From contig CAZFBU010000057.1 of assembly GCA_964517175.1 (NCBI GenBank), forward strand, positions 1-24,445: DNA of 24,445 nucleotides. The letters run 5' to 3'. Of this stretch, positions 1 to 7,691 are shown piece by piece. The DNA comes from JADJNW01 sp964517175 (lineage in GTDB: Bacteria > Bacteroidota > Bacteroidia > Chitinophagales > Saprospiraceae). Within the stretch, counting starts at the first letter, position 1. Each line of letters opens with the position of its first letter. The translations under genes were made by a program, and so were the position numbers. The notes under the pieces were generated by a model. It saw only the letters and a program-made list of their open reading frames with translations. It had not been told where the DNA came from and searched no databases.

Positions 1-31
1 TGATTATCATCACGGATTTAAACATTTCAGC

Positions 32-39
32 TATATTTG
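32..39 (+). promoter_or_regulatory. Putative -7 promoter box for the pap2-zip-ribD operon
   Basis: TATATTTG exactly matches the Bacteroidota -7 consensus TAnnTTTG. It lies 24 bases before the ATG at 64. No convincing -33 TTG-type box is visible in the few bases available upstream. If it is used, transcription would begin near base 46, which argues against the in-frame TTG at 37 as the translation start. Confidence 0.45.
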
Positions 40-63
40 GGCCTCACAATGATTATGCAAACG

Positions 64-654
64 ATGGAGGCATTGATTCATTTCGACGAGCAGCTTTTTC
101 ACATTATCAATCACGATTGGCAAAACGCCTTCCTGGATGCCGTTGTGCCCTACTGGCGCGATAAAAAAACCTGGATTCCGCTGTATGTTTTACTGGCGGT
201 TTTTGCGGTTTACAAATTCAAAATCAAGGGGTTATACTTTATAATTGCATTAGCATTAACGGTGGGCGCAGCCGATACAATGAGCAGTAAAGTGCTGAAA
301 AAAAATGTGCAAAGACTACGTCCTTGCAATAACACGGAGCTACCTTTTGAGGTGCGTGCGTTTGATGGCTGCGGCGGCGGGTATAGCTTTACGTCTTCGC
401 ACGCGACCAATCACTTTGCCATTGCCATGTTTATCAGCATGACGTTGGGGCAATATTATCGCAAAATCCGGTTGCCTTTTTTCCTCTGGGCGGCAACAAT
501 TGCGCTCAGTCAGGTGTATGTAGGGGTACACTATCCGCTGGATGTGTTGTGTGGCGCAATATTGGGCACACTTTTGGGGTACATTCTATCCAGGATTTAT
601 CTCAGGTGGAAAAAGGTCAGCATCGTAAACCTGCAAAATCCAAATGTAGTTTAA
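64..654 (+). CDS. PAP2-family membrane phosphatase
   Basis: Integral-membrane phosphatase of the PAP2 superfamily, whose members dephosphorylate lipid phosphates such as undecaprenyl pyrophosphate, phosphatidate or lipid A. All three family motifs are present: KKNVQRLRP (K-x6-RP), TSSH in place of PSGH, and SQVYVGVHYPLD (SR-x5-H-x3-D with Gln instead of Arg). Several hydrophobic segments alternate with these motifs. The ATG at 64 gives 196 residues and the MEALIHFDEQLF N-terminus usual for these proteins; ATGs at 49 and 55 and a TTG at 37 are also in frame, but TTG 37 falls inside the likely -7 promoter box. The stop TAA shares its last A with the ATG of the next gene, so the two are translationally coupled. 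The true substrate cannot be read from sequence. Confidence 0.85.
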   Translation: MEALIHFDEQLFHIINHDWQNAFLDAVVPYWRDKKTWIPLYVLLAVFAVYKFKIKGLYFIIALALTVGAADTMSSKVLKKNVQRLRPCNNTELPFEVRAFDGCGGGYSFTSSHATNHFAIAMFISMTLGQYYRKIRLPFFLWAATIALSQVYVGVHYPLDVLCGAILGTLLGYILSRIYLRWKKVSIVNLQNPNVV

Positions 655-1382
655 TGGCAGTCTGGCAATACATTATTTTATTCGCATCGGTACTCGTGGG
701 CGGCGGGCTGGCATTGCGGTTGAAAAAATACAATCCAGCAAACCTGCGACTTATCCTCTCTTTTAGCGGATCTTACATTTTGGGAATCAGCATTTTACAC
801 CTGATGCCGGGCGTTTTTGTGACTGGTAATTCCAGTGCCGGTTTATGGATTCTACTTGGCTTTTTTATTCAACTTGTTCTGGAGCAATTGTCGAAAGGCG
901 TTGAACACGGACACGTGCATGTCCACAAGCATGGCGAGTTTGCGTTTTCCATCATGATCGGATTGTGCCTGCATGCTTTCATCGAAGGGCTACCTTTAAG
1001 CAATTATACCGAATTCCACCAGTTGCACCACGGAGCCGGGCACGATGACGACCACCTGTTTTACGGCATCATTTTGCACAAATTGCCCGCCTCTTTCGCG
1101 TTGGCGATTCTTTTGCTCTGGTCCGATACAAAAAAATTAACCATTTGGCTCAGTTTGGTGACCTTCGCAGCCATGTCGCCCCTCGGCGCTTTTGCATCCT
1201 CTCTTTTTTCGTTGAATATTGAAATGATTACCAATCTGGTAGCTTTAGTAATTGGATCTTTCTTACATATTTCGACCACCATTTTGTTTGAAGCCGATGA
1301 CAGTCACCAACACCGCATTTCGTGGCGAAAACTGGCGGTGATTCTGGCAGGACTTGGTATAGCATTGTTAACTTTGGAGTGA
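654..1382 (+). CDS. ZIP-family metal transporter
   Basis: A 242-residue polytopic membrane protein of the ZIP (zinc/iron permease) family, expected to import divalent metal into the cytoplasm. It has a His-rich loop, HGHVHVHKH at residues 85-93, followed by a TM4-type motif HAFIEGLP (H107, E111) and a TM5-type motif HKLPAS (H142, P145). A second His cluster lies at residues 122-134. The usual glutamate of the TM5 metal site (H-x-x-P-E) is replaced by Ala, so the binuclear site may be altered. The ATG at 654 overlaps the upstream stop by one base (TAATG). A longer in-frame reading from 549 runs inside the PAP2 gene and is rejected. Its own stop TGA overlaps the ribD ATG. Metal specificity is unknown. 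Confidence 0.85.
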   Translation: MAVWQYIILFASVLVGGGLALRLKKYNPANLRLILSFSGSYILGISILHLMPGVFVTGNSSAGLWILLGFFIQLVLEQLSKGVEHGHVHVHKHGEFAFSIMIGLCLHAFIEGLPLSNYTEFHQLHHGAGHDDDHLFYGIILHKLPASFALAILLLWSDTKKLTIWLSLVTFAAMSPLGAFASSLFSLNIEMITNLVALVIGSFLHISTTILFEADDSHQHRISWRKLAVILAGLGIALLTLE

Positions 1383-2431
1383 TGACGCAGGATGAATTAT
1401 ACATGCAGCGGTGCTTTGATCTGGCGCGACTAGGCGCCGGGCGTGTATCGCCCAATCCAATGGTGGGAGCAGTGCTGGTGCACGATGGTCGCATCATTGG
1501 TGAAGGCTGGCACCAAAAGTACGGCGAAGCCCACGCCGAGGTAAACGCCGTGCGCAGTGTAGCCGAAGCAGATCGCCATTTGATCTCAAAATCCACGCTT
1601 TACGTTTCGCTGGAGCCTTGTTGTATTTTCGGCAGAACACCGCCCTGCACGGATTTGATTATTCAACATAAAATTCCGAAAGTCATCATCTCCTGCCTGG
1701 ACCAAACGCCGGAAGTGGCGGGTACGGGTGTACGCATTTTGCGCGAACATGGCGTGGAGGTCGTCACCGGCATTCTGGAAACAGCCGGCAAAGCATTGAG
1801 CCGCTTTCGCAATAATTTTGTGACGAAGCAGCGTCCCTACATTATCTTAAAATATGCCCAATCGCCGGACGGCTACATGGGTAAAGTGGACGAGCAGGTC
1901 TGGATCAGCAGTGCCTTTGCCAAGCGGCTGGTGCACAAATGGCGCAGCGAAGTGGACGCTATTCTCATTGGCACGAACACGGCTCGCACCGATGATCCGC
2001 AACTGACCAACCGATTTTATTTTGGAAAATCGCCAATACGTGTTATCTTAGATCGAAAATCAGCTTTGCCGAACCACCTAAAGATTTTCGATCCATCGGT
2101 AGAAACGTTAATTTTTTCGGAAAGGCAAACTCCCAATACGCAATCTCAAACATCCAAATCAGAATACGTCCAGATTGATTATCAACAGAATTTTCTGCCG
2201 GAAATGCTGGCAAATTTACACCAAAGAAAGATCACGACGCTGCTGGTGGAAGGCGGCAGCCAATTGCTCCAAAGCTTTATAGACGCGCAACTCTGGGACG
2301 AAGCGCTGGTCTTTACCGGCAGTACCGCGCTGGGCGAGGGCGTTCCGGCGCCACGGCTTTTGGGCGCTCAGCTAAAAGCACAATATACCCTGAGCACCGA
2401 CCAGCTACTTTATTTTCAAGCGTTAAACTAA
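1382..2431 (+). CDS. ribD: Bifunctional riboflavin biosynthesis deaminase/reductase
   Basis: RibD carries out two successive steps of riboflavin synthesis in the cytoplasm: deamination of diaminohydroxyphosphoribosylamino-pyrimidine and NADPH reduction of the ribosyl side chain. The N-terminal deaminase domain has the zinc site HAEVNAV (H51, catalytic E53) with C80 and C89 in LEPCCIFGRTPPC. The reductase domain begins near residue 150 with KYAQSPDGYMG and contains GTNTARTDDPQL and LLVEGGSQLL. At 349 residues it is full length for the family. The ATG at 1382 shares its A with the TGA of the ZIP gene (TGATG); a GTG at 1322 lies within the ZIP gene and is not needed. No other rib genes are nearby, and no FMN riboswitch was recognised. 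Confidence 0.95.
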   Translation: MTQDELYMQRCFDLARLGAGRVSPNPMVGAVLVHDGRIIGEGWHQKYGEAHAEVNAVRSVAEADRHLISKSTLYVSLEPCCIFGRTPPCTDLIIQHKIPKVIISCLDQTPEVAGTGVRILREHGVEVVTGILETAGKALSRFRNNFVTKQRPYIILKYAQSPDGYMGKVDEQVWISSAFAKRLVHKWRSEVDAILIGTNTARTDDPQLTNRFYFGKSPIRVILDRKSALPNHLKIFDPSVETLIFSERQTPNTQSQTSKSEYVQIDYQQNFLPEMLANLHQRKITTLLVEGGSQLLQSFIDAQLWDEALVFTGSTALGEGVPAPRLLGAQLKAQYTLSTDQLLYFQALN

Positions 2432-2487
2432 ATTTAAAGTGCCGACGAGATGTCATAAACGCTTTTTTCTTTTTGTTTCTTAGTTGC

Positions 2488-2495
2488 TAGATTTG
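2488..2495 (+). promoter_or_regulatory. Putative -7 promoter box for the thioredoxin-like gene
   Basis: TAGATTTG is an exact match to TAnnTTTG, 28 bases before the ATG at 2523. No well-spaced -33 box is evident; the T-rich run upstream has a TTTG at 2472, but the spacing is too short. The position supports independent transcription from ribD and a start downstream of the in-frame TTG at 2484. Confidence 0.45.
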
Positions 2496-2522
2496 CTTTC
2501 AAACATAAAACGTGTCACAGGA

Positions 2523-3080
2523 ATGAAAAAGATAAGTGTCGCTCTGTTGGTTGCATTTGTGAGCACCTTGTTTCTTACCAACGTCAATGCACAGGAGAAA
2601 AGTACGCAAAAGATTAATTGGATGACCTGGGAAGAAGCCGTCAAAGCCCAGGGAGAAGAGCCAAAGAAGCTTTTGATTAATGTTTATACCGGTTGGTGCC
2701 GATGGTGCAAACGCATGGATGAGACTACTTTTCAGCAGCCGCAAATCGCGGAATACCTCAATCAGTACTTCTATCCGGTAAAATTCGACGCCGAACAAAA
2801 AGGCAGTCTGGAATACAAAGGTGATGTTTTCAAATACGTAAAAAGCGGCAATAAAGGCTACCACGAACTGGCGGCGCAGTTGCTTCGCGGGCGCCTGAGT
2901 TTTCCATCCATCGTTTTTATAGATGAAGATATGGAAGTTATTCAGGCATTGCCTGGCTTCAAATCGCCGGAGGAGTTTGAGCAGATTATCACCTACTTTG
3001 CACAAGATTACTACAAATCAACGCCCTGGACCTCTTACCTGAAATCTTACAAGCCAATTCTGGTGAGTGACAAGCACTAA
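2523..3080 (+). CDS. Exported thioredoxin-like protein (CRWC active site)
   Basis: A 185-residue protein with a Sec signal peptide (positively charged MKK, hydrophobic core, likely cleavage after VNA at residue 23). A thioredoxin fold follows: the redox motif GWCRWCK has C59 and C62, and a likely cis-proline loop reads LSFPSIVF. It resembles the thioredoxin_7/DUF255-like group that uses WC-x-x-CK active sites. It presumably acts in the periplasm in disulfide reduction or exchange; its partner is unknown. The ATG at 2523 is preceded by AGGA, and the extra residues from the TTG at 2484 would hide the signal peptide. A strong terminator lies just after the stop. Confidence 0.85.
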   Translation: MKKISVALLVAFVSTLFLTNVNAQEKSTQKINWMTWEEAVKAQGEEPKKLLINVYTGWCRWCKRMDETTFQQPQIAEYLNQYFYPVKFDAEQKGSLEYKGDVFKYVKSGNKGYHELAAQLLRGRLSFPSIVFIDEDMEVIQALPGFKSPEEFEQIITYFAQDYYKSTPWTSYLKSYKPILVSDKH

Positions 3081-3091
3081 ATTTACAACGG

Positions 3092-3128
3092 AATAGGGCA
3101 CACCCGGAAATAAAAGGTGTGCCCTATT
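3092..3128 (+). terminator. Rho-independent terminator between convergent genes
   Basis: A perfect 13-bp inverted repeat (3092-3104 with 3116-3128, core AGGGCACACC / GGTGTGCCCT) has an 11-base loop and is followed by a T-rich run from 3127 to about 3140. It ends plus-strand transcription 12 bases after the thioredoxin-like gene. The minus-strand ATPase gene stops at 3130, right beside the stem, so the hairpin could serve both directions, although the minus side lacks a clear U-tract. Confidence 0.8.
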
Positions 3129-3129
3129 T

Positions 3130-4716
3130 CTATTTTTTCTTTCTGCTTCTGGAGGTCGTGCCGCCTACACCGAGCACGCCGAGCAAGCCGCGCGTCAATT
3201 CCCGGGTGAATGTACGGGCAATCTGCCGCGTAGTCGGGCTGTCGATGATTTCCTCCAGGGTACTTTTTTGTCTGCGGGTAGTCGTGCTACGCCGCGGGGT
3301 CGTCACTTTCTGTGCTTCCTGCCGTTGTTCTTTAAGTTCTTCCTGTTTTTCCGCCTCGAATGCCTCTTCCATTTTTGCCGTCAGAATTTCGTGGGCGCTG
3401 TCCCGATCCACCGGCTGGTTGTACTTATCAATGAGTTTTGACTTTGCGATGATCGCATCTATTTCGGCATCGGTCAGCACATCCATGCGCGACATGGGGG
3501 CGCGCAGCATCACGTGCGCCAGAGGCGTCGGAATGCCTTTTTCATTCAAAACAGTGACCAGGGCTTCGCCAATCCCCAACTGGGTGATGACTTCATCCAC
3601 CTTGTAAAAAGCTGTTATTGGATAATTTTCCGCTGCCAGTTTGATGGCTTTTCGATCCTTGGCAGTGAAAGCACGAAGGGCGTGTTGTATTTTCAATCCC
3701 AATTGCCCCAGAACGCTCTCCGGCACATCCGCCGGATTCTGGGTAATGAAAAATACCCCAACGCCTTTGGAGCGAATCAGCCGAACGATGGCTTCGATCT
3801 GATTGAGCAACGCACTGGATGCTTCATTGAATACCAGATGCGCTTCATCGATGAAAATGACCAGGCGGGGCTTCTCCATATCTCCCGCTTCCGGAAAAGT
3901 GGCATAAATTTCCGCCAGCATCTGCAACATGAACGTGGAGAATAGCTTGGGACGATCCTGGATGTCGGTCAGGCGCACAATAGAAACAATGCCTCTCCCC
4001 TGCTCATCCGTGCGGCACAGATCATCCACTTCAAAGGAGCGCTCGCCGAAGAATAAATCGGCACGCTGCTGCTCCAGTTCTACAATCTTTCGCGTGATCG
4101 CGCCTACGGATGCCGAGGAAATGCGCCCGTATTCTGCCTCAATTTCTGCCTTCCCCTGATCGGAGATATACTGCAAAACTTTTCTAATGTCCTGCAAATC
4201 CAACAATGGAAGATTATTGTCATCGCAATATTTAAAAATCACCGAAATGATGCTCGACTGTGTATCGTTCAGCCCCAGGATGCGCGAAAACAGCACCGGC
4301 CCAAACTCCGTTACGGTTGCTTTCAGTCTGGCGCCTTTCTCATCCGAGAGACTCAAAAACTCCACCGGGCTGCCCTGCGACGTAAACGGTAAGCCAATCT
4401 TCTGATGCCGCTCCTGAATTTTCGCATTGTCGCTGCCCGGCATGGCAATACCGCTTAGGTCGCCCTTGATATCCATCAACAGGGAAGGAATTCCACTCTG
4501 CGAAAAATGCTCCGCCAGAATCTGGAGTGTTTTGGTTTTTCCACCACCGGTAGCGCCCGCGATCAGCCCGTGCCGATTGATCGTTTTCAAGGGTATTTTT
4601 ACGGTTGCTCCCGACACGCATTCGCCATCCAGCATTGCGCCACCCAGTTCGATGGAAGCGCCCTTAAAGATATAGCCTTGCTGAATTTCCTGTAAAAATT
4701 GCTCTTGCTTTGACAT
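3130..4716 (-). CDS. HerA/YjgR-like ATPase (DUF853 family)
   Basis: A 528-residue cytoplasmic P-loop ATPase of the helicase HerA-like, DUF853 (E. coli YjgR) group. Walker A is GATGGGKT at residues 54-61, with Gly where GATGTGKT is commoner. Walker B is LVIFIDEAH at about 285-293, and the sensor-like FFITQNPADVP follows at about 322-332. The C-terminal tail from about residue 460 is basic and Thr/Arg-rich. HerA proteins are hexameric DNA-translocating pumps; the physiological role of the YjgR branch is poorly defined. It starts 61 bases downstream of the DRGH nuclease on the same strand, so co-transcription is likely, and an ATPase-nuclease functional link is possible but unproven. HerA's usual partner is NurA, which is not present here. 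Confidence 0.88.
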   Translation of the reverse strand: MSKQEQFLQEIQQGYIFKGASIELGGAMLDGECVSGATVKIPLKTINRHGLIAGATGGGKTKTLQILAEHFSQSGIPSLLMDIKGDLSGIAMPGSDNAKIQERHQKIGLPFTSQGSPVEFLSLSDEKGARLKATVTEFGPVLFSRILGLNDTQSSIISVIFKYCDDNNLPLLDLQDIRKVLQYISDQGKAEIEAEYGRISSASVGAITRKIVELEQQRADLFFGERSFEVDDLCRTDEQGRGIVSIVRLTDIQDRPKLFSTFMLQMLAEIYATFPEAGDMEKPRLVIFIDEAHLVFNEASSALLNQIEAIVRLIRSKGVGVFFITQNPADVPESVLGQLGLKIQHALRAFTAKDRKAIKLAAENYPITAFYKVDEVITQLGIGEALVTVLNEKGIPTPLAHVMLRAPMSRMDVLTDAEIDAIIAKSKLIDKYNQPVDRDSAHEILTAKMEEAFEAEKQEELKEQRQEAQKVTTPRRSTTTRRQKSTLEEIIDSPTTRQIARTFTRELTRGLLGVLGVGGTTSRSRKKK

Positions 4717-4746
4717 GATTGGTTATTTGTTATTCTCCTTTTTCAT

Positions 4747-4770
4747 CTTTCAACCCTTCCACCTTTCAAC
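4747..4770. repeat. Octamer-periodic intergenic tract
   Basis: Three successive octamers, CTTTCAAC, CCTTCCAC and CTTTCAAC, lie between the nuclease stop and the ATPase start; a less perfect unit continues into 4778. The same 8-base period and composition recur at 20595-20645, 22571-22650 and 24371-24385, so this seems to be a dispersed low-complexity element rather than chance. Confidence 0.5.
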
Positions 4771-4777
4771 TTTTCCT

Positions 4778-5686
4778 TCAATCCGCATTCCACTTGCGCG
4801 TCCGCAGTTCATACTTCTTTTTATTAAACTCCCACAAATCAACATTCATATTGGCTTTTAATACCTGCGCTTCGTCTTTCGACAACAAATTCGGAAAAAA
4901 GACCAATCCTGTTGCCTTTTCCACTTCTTCAATGGTAACTGCATAGGTAAACAAAGGTTCGTAGCTAACTTCGTTTGGTAAAATAAAGCCAATTCCTTTG
5001 AGTTGCGGCTCGGTGTAATCAAGCAACACTTTAAAATAAGCCGCCGGAACGGAAACGCCATTCTCCCCAATCGCTGTTTTGACTGGTTGCGACAGTACCG
5101 GCCCGCTTACCACGTAGAGCGCCTTGTTTTTTTTCGCCCAGTCGCGGGTCAGTTCTTCCAGTTCCCGCCAGATACCTTTATTGAAATTACTCGACTGCGG
5201 ACTGATGTTGCTCATCAAAAACGTGGCTGCCATTGCTTCTTCGGTGAATGCCATATCCGCAGCCGGTACCAGATGCCCCCGGTCGTATCCGGAGTTGCGA
5301 TAATCAGTAGGAAAAGCCGACGCACGGGTAATCTTGGGGTCGGGCAGGAAGTTGTCACTGCGCTTCACCCAGGGCATGCCGAGCCGCTCCGCAGTGAGTT
5401 CATACGCCACCCACTCCGCCTGCTCGTGCGCCTCGAAGTATGACAATGCAAAATAAGGATTCAGTATTACCTCGCCCGTCGTCGAAGCAGGCATGATTTT
5501 CCGGAAGGCAGCGACGTCAATTTCTTCCGTAAAATCGTCATTTTTCACTACACCCGGCTGTGCGCTATCGCCCGCAAAAAGATTGAACAGATAAACCATT
5601 GCGCCCAGAATAGCTGCGAACAGTCCTACCCGTACAACCGTACCGCCGCCGGAACTTTTAGCATGATTGGTTCTTAATTTTGCCAT
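4778..5686 (-). CDS. Membrane-anchored DNA/RNA non-specific endonuclease (DRGH family)
   Basis: A 302-residue member of the NucA/Serratia nuclease beta-beta-alpha-metal family. The catalytic motif DRGH is at residues 135-138 (H138 general base). The Mg site pattern MSNISPQ..FNKGIWRELE places N160, N169 and E177 at spacings of 9 and 8, the same as N110, N119 and E127 of Serratia nuclease. One hydrophobic segment at about residues 17-36 is an uncleaved signal-anchor or signal peptide, so the nuclease should face the periplasm or be secreted. Family members degrade DNA and RNA without sequence preference, for nutrition or defence against incoming DNA. No inhibitor gene is seen beside it. The ATG at 5686 is the only good start. 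The HerA-like ATPase follows on the same strand. Confidence 0.9.
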   Translation of the reverse strand: MAKLRTNHAKSSGGGTVVRVGLFAAILGAMVYLFNLFAGDSAQPGVVKNDDFTEEIDVAAFRKIMPASTTGEVILNPYFALSYFEAHEQAEWVAYELTAERLGMPWVKRSDNFLPDPKITRASAFPTDYRNSGYDRGHLVPAADMAFTEEAMAATFLMSNISPQSSNFNKGIWRELEELTRDWAKKNKALYVVSGPVLSQPVKTAIGENGVSVPAAYFKVLLDYTEPQLKGIGFILPNEVSYEPLFTYAVTIEEVEKATGLVFFPNLLSKDEAQVLKANMNVDLWEFNKKKYELRTRKWNAD

Positions 5687-5950
5687 AACTTATTGTCAGA
5701 ATTTACAGAATGAAGGAAATTCGTAAATCCTGCTGTTTTTCAAATTTTCATATTTTGCGCGCCAGCATTCTGTGCCAGCTTACATTTCTGTGGGTAAAAA
5801 TAGAAAAAAGAACCTGAAGTTTATAGTTTCACAACCGACATCGTCGCAATAGAAAAACGACCGGCGAAATTCAAAAATTATCCCTTATTTTGCGGCAAAA
5901 CCGCTTTTGTTTTGAAAGATGAACGTCCAGATACCCAATCCCCTCCTCCG
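5687..5950. other. Divergent intergenic region, nuclease / coaE
   Basis: This spacer between two divergent genes should hold both promoters. No exact TAnnTTTG box occurs on either strand. A one-mismatch version, TTATTTTG, lies at 5885-5892 ahead of coaE, and CAAATTTT (about 5740) is a one-mismatch minus-strand version ahead of the nuclease. No open frame, RNA gene or convincing hairpin was seen. Confidence 0.3.
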
Positions 5951-6559
5951 ATGCTGCGCGTTGGCATCACCGGTGGCATTGGCAGCGGCAAAACCACCGT
6001 TTGCAAAATTTTTGAAACGCTGGGCATTCCGGTTTATTATGCCGACGAACGCGCCAAGTGGCTCATGGCAAATGATTCAAGGCTCATAGCGTCGATCCGG
6101 AAGTTATTCGGCGATGAAGCCTACGATGCGGAAGGCAACCTCAACCGTTCGCATCTTGCCAACATCGTATTCAACGCACCCGAACAACTGGCAAAGCTCA
6201 ATGCGCTCGTACATCCTGCCGTTGCAAGAGACGCCGCCGCCTGGAATCAAAAACAAACCGACGTGCCCTACACGTTGCGCGAAGCAGCGCTCATTTATGA
6301 AGTCGGTATCGATCAGCAACTAGACTTTGTTATCGCGGTAACGGCTCCTCTCGAAACCCGCATCCGGCGTGTGATGGAGCGCGATCAGACCGCTCGCGAA
6401 GCCGTGGAAGCCCGCATGGATAAACAAATGCCCGAAGCAGAAAAAGTGAAGCGTGCTGATTTTGTGATTTACAATAATGGAAATCGTGCACTCATCCCGC
6501 AAGTGATGGACATTCACCGGGCGCTGCTGCAAAGAAGGCAAGAGCAATTAAAAAACTAA
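5951..6559 (+). CDS. coaE: Dephospho-CoA kinase
   Basis: CoaE phosphorylates the 3'-hydroxyl of dephospho-CoA with ATP, the last step of coenzyme A synthesis, in the cytoplasm. The P-loop GGIGSGKT is at residues 8-15, followed by the family signatures YYADERAKWLM, LVHPAVARD, RRVMERDQ and KRADFVIYNNG. The ATG at 5951 gives 202 residues, normal for CoaE, with the typical MLRVGITGGIGSGK start. A TTG at 5912 would add a 13-residue Pro-rich extension with no family support. murB follows 65 bases downstream on the same strand, so the two may be co-transcribed, though they belong to unrelated pathways. Confidence 0.93.
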   Translation: MLRVGITGGIGSGKTTVCKIFETLGIPVYYADERAKWLMANDSRLIASIRKLFGDEAYDAEGNLNRSHLANIVFNAPEQLAKLNALVHPAVARDAAAWNQKQTDVPYTLREAALIYEVGIDQQLDFVIAVTAPLETRIRRVMERDQTAREAVEARMDKQMPEAEKVKRADFVIYNNGNRALIPQVMDIHRALLQRRQEQLKN

Positions 6560-6624
6560 CAATCAGAACTTTAAATACAGTCGGCTACTTTTTTACTTCT
6601 GTCGGTTTTATTGAAATAAAAAAT

Positions 6625-7635
6625 ATGACTTTAATCGAAAACCAGTCTTTGCAAGCGCTTAATACTTTTGGCATACCCGCCCGAGCCAGATACTTCGCAA
6701 CGGCAGATTCCGAAGCAGATTTGCGCGCCGCCTTTCAGCAAGGCATCATTCCGCTCCTCATTTTGGGCGGCGGTAGCAATATGTTGCTCACCCAGGACTT
6801 TAATGGGTTGGTGGTAAAAAACAATCTGCTGGGCAAAGAAATCGTGGAAGAGACGGAAGCCTCGGCAATCGTACGCGCAGGTGCCGGCGAAAACTGGCAT
6901 CAGTTTGTCTGCTGGGCACTGGAGCAAGGCTTGGGCGGGGTGGAAAACCTGTCGCTCATTCCCGGCACGGTTGGCGCTGCGCCCATCCAGAACATCGGGG
7001 CTTATGGCGTGGAACTAAGGGATGTCTTTTTCAAACTGGAAGCAATGGATATAGCAACGGGAACTGTTCATGTTTTTACAAAAAACGACTGCCGGTTTGG
7101 TTATCGCAACAGCATTTTCAAGCAGGAATTAAAAGGAAGATACTGCATCACCCGGGTTTATTTGCAACTGAGCAAAACGAATCATCAGATCAATACCGAA
7201 TACGGTGCCATTCGGGAAACGCTGGCTGCTCGCGGCATTACACAACCAAGCATCCGCGATGTAAGCGATGCCGTGATTGCCATTCGCACCAGTAAACTGC
7301 CGGATCCGGCAAAGTTAGGCAACGCCGGAAGTTTTTTCAAAAACCCGGAAATTGAACCGGCGCATTTTGACCAATTGCGGCAAGCCTTCCCCAACATTGT
7401 GGCTTATCCCGGTTCTGACGGCAAAATAAAAGTACCCGCCGGCTGGCTCATCGAGCAGTGCGGCTGGAAAGGCATCCGCCGGGGCGGTGCGGGTTGTTAT
7501 GAAAAACAAGCGCTGGTACTGGTGAATTATGGTAATGCTTCCGGGGCGGATATCTGGCAATTGGCTCAGGACATTGTCGATTCGGTTGAAAGGAGATTCG
7601 CCATTCGGTTACAACCGGAAGTGAATGTGATCTGA
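6625..7635 (+). CDS. murB: UDP-N-acetylmuramate dehydrogenase
   Basis: MurB is the cytoplasmic FAD enzyme that reduces UDP-GlcNAc-enolpyruvate to UDP-MurNAc, committing the precursor to peptidoglycan. The 336-residue protein shows the FAD-binding stretches LGGGSNMLL (about 48-56) and LSLIPGTVGAAPIQNIGAYG (about 109-128). The catalytic residues are recognisable as R161 in GYRNS, S236 in GSFFKNP and E332 in the C-terminal PEVNVI, matching R159, S229 and E325 of the E. coli enzyme. Length and motif layout fit the E. coli-like type I group. The ATG at 6625 has no strong Shine-Dalgarno, as is common in Bacteroidota. No clear terminator follows before the convergent gene. Confidence 0.95.
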   Translation: MTLIENQSLQALNTFGIPARARYFATADSEADLRAAFQQGIIPLLILGGGSNMLLTQDFNGLVVKNNLLGKEIVEETEASAIVRAGAGENWHQFVCWALEQGLGGVENLSLIPGTVGAAPIQNIGAYGVELRDVFFKLEAMDIATGTVHVFTKNDCRFGYRNSIFKQELKGRYCITRVYLQLSKTNHQINTEYGAIRETLAARGITQPSIRDVSDAVIAIRTSKLPDPAKLGNAGSFFKNPEIEPAHFDQLRQAFPNIVAYPGSDGKIKVPAGWLIEQCGWKGIRRGGAGCYEKQALVLVNYGNASGADIWQLAQDIVDSVERRFAIRLQPEVNVI

Positions 7636-7691
7636 ACGAGATACACAAAACAAAAGCGCCCGCTCGAAGATGACACCCCGAACCCCAAACT

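Noticed and set aside
549..653. Longer N-terminus for the ZIP transporter
   Set aside because: It lies entirely within the PAP2 gene, and the ATG at 654 gives a normal first transmembrane segment.
2472..2475. TTTG as -33 box for the thioredoxin-like gene
   Set aside because: Only 12 bases from the -7 box at 2488, shorter than the roughly 20 expected.
2499..3005. 168-residue minus-strand open frame
   Set aside because: Antisense to the thioredoxin-like gene, with no recognisable domain.
3119..3607. 162-residue plus-strand open frame, Ser/Val/Arg-rich
   Set aside because: Antisense to the C-terminal part of the HerA-like ATPase and begins inside the terminator region.
5893..5906. Hairpin GCGG-CAAAA-CCGC ahead of coaE
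   Set aside because: A 4-bp stem is too short to distinguish from chance.
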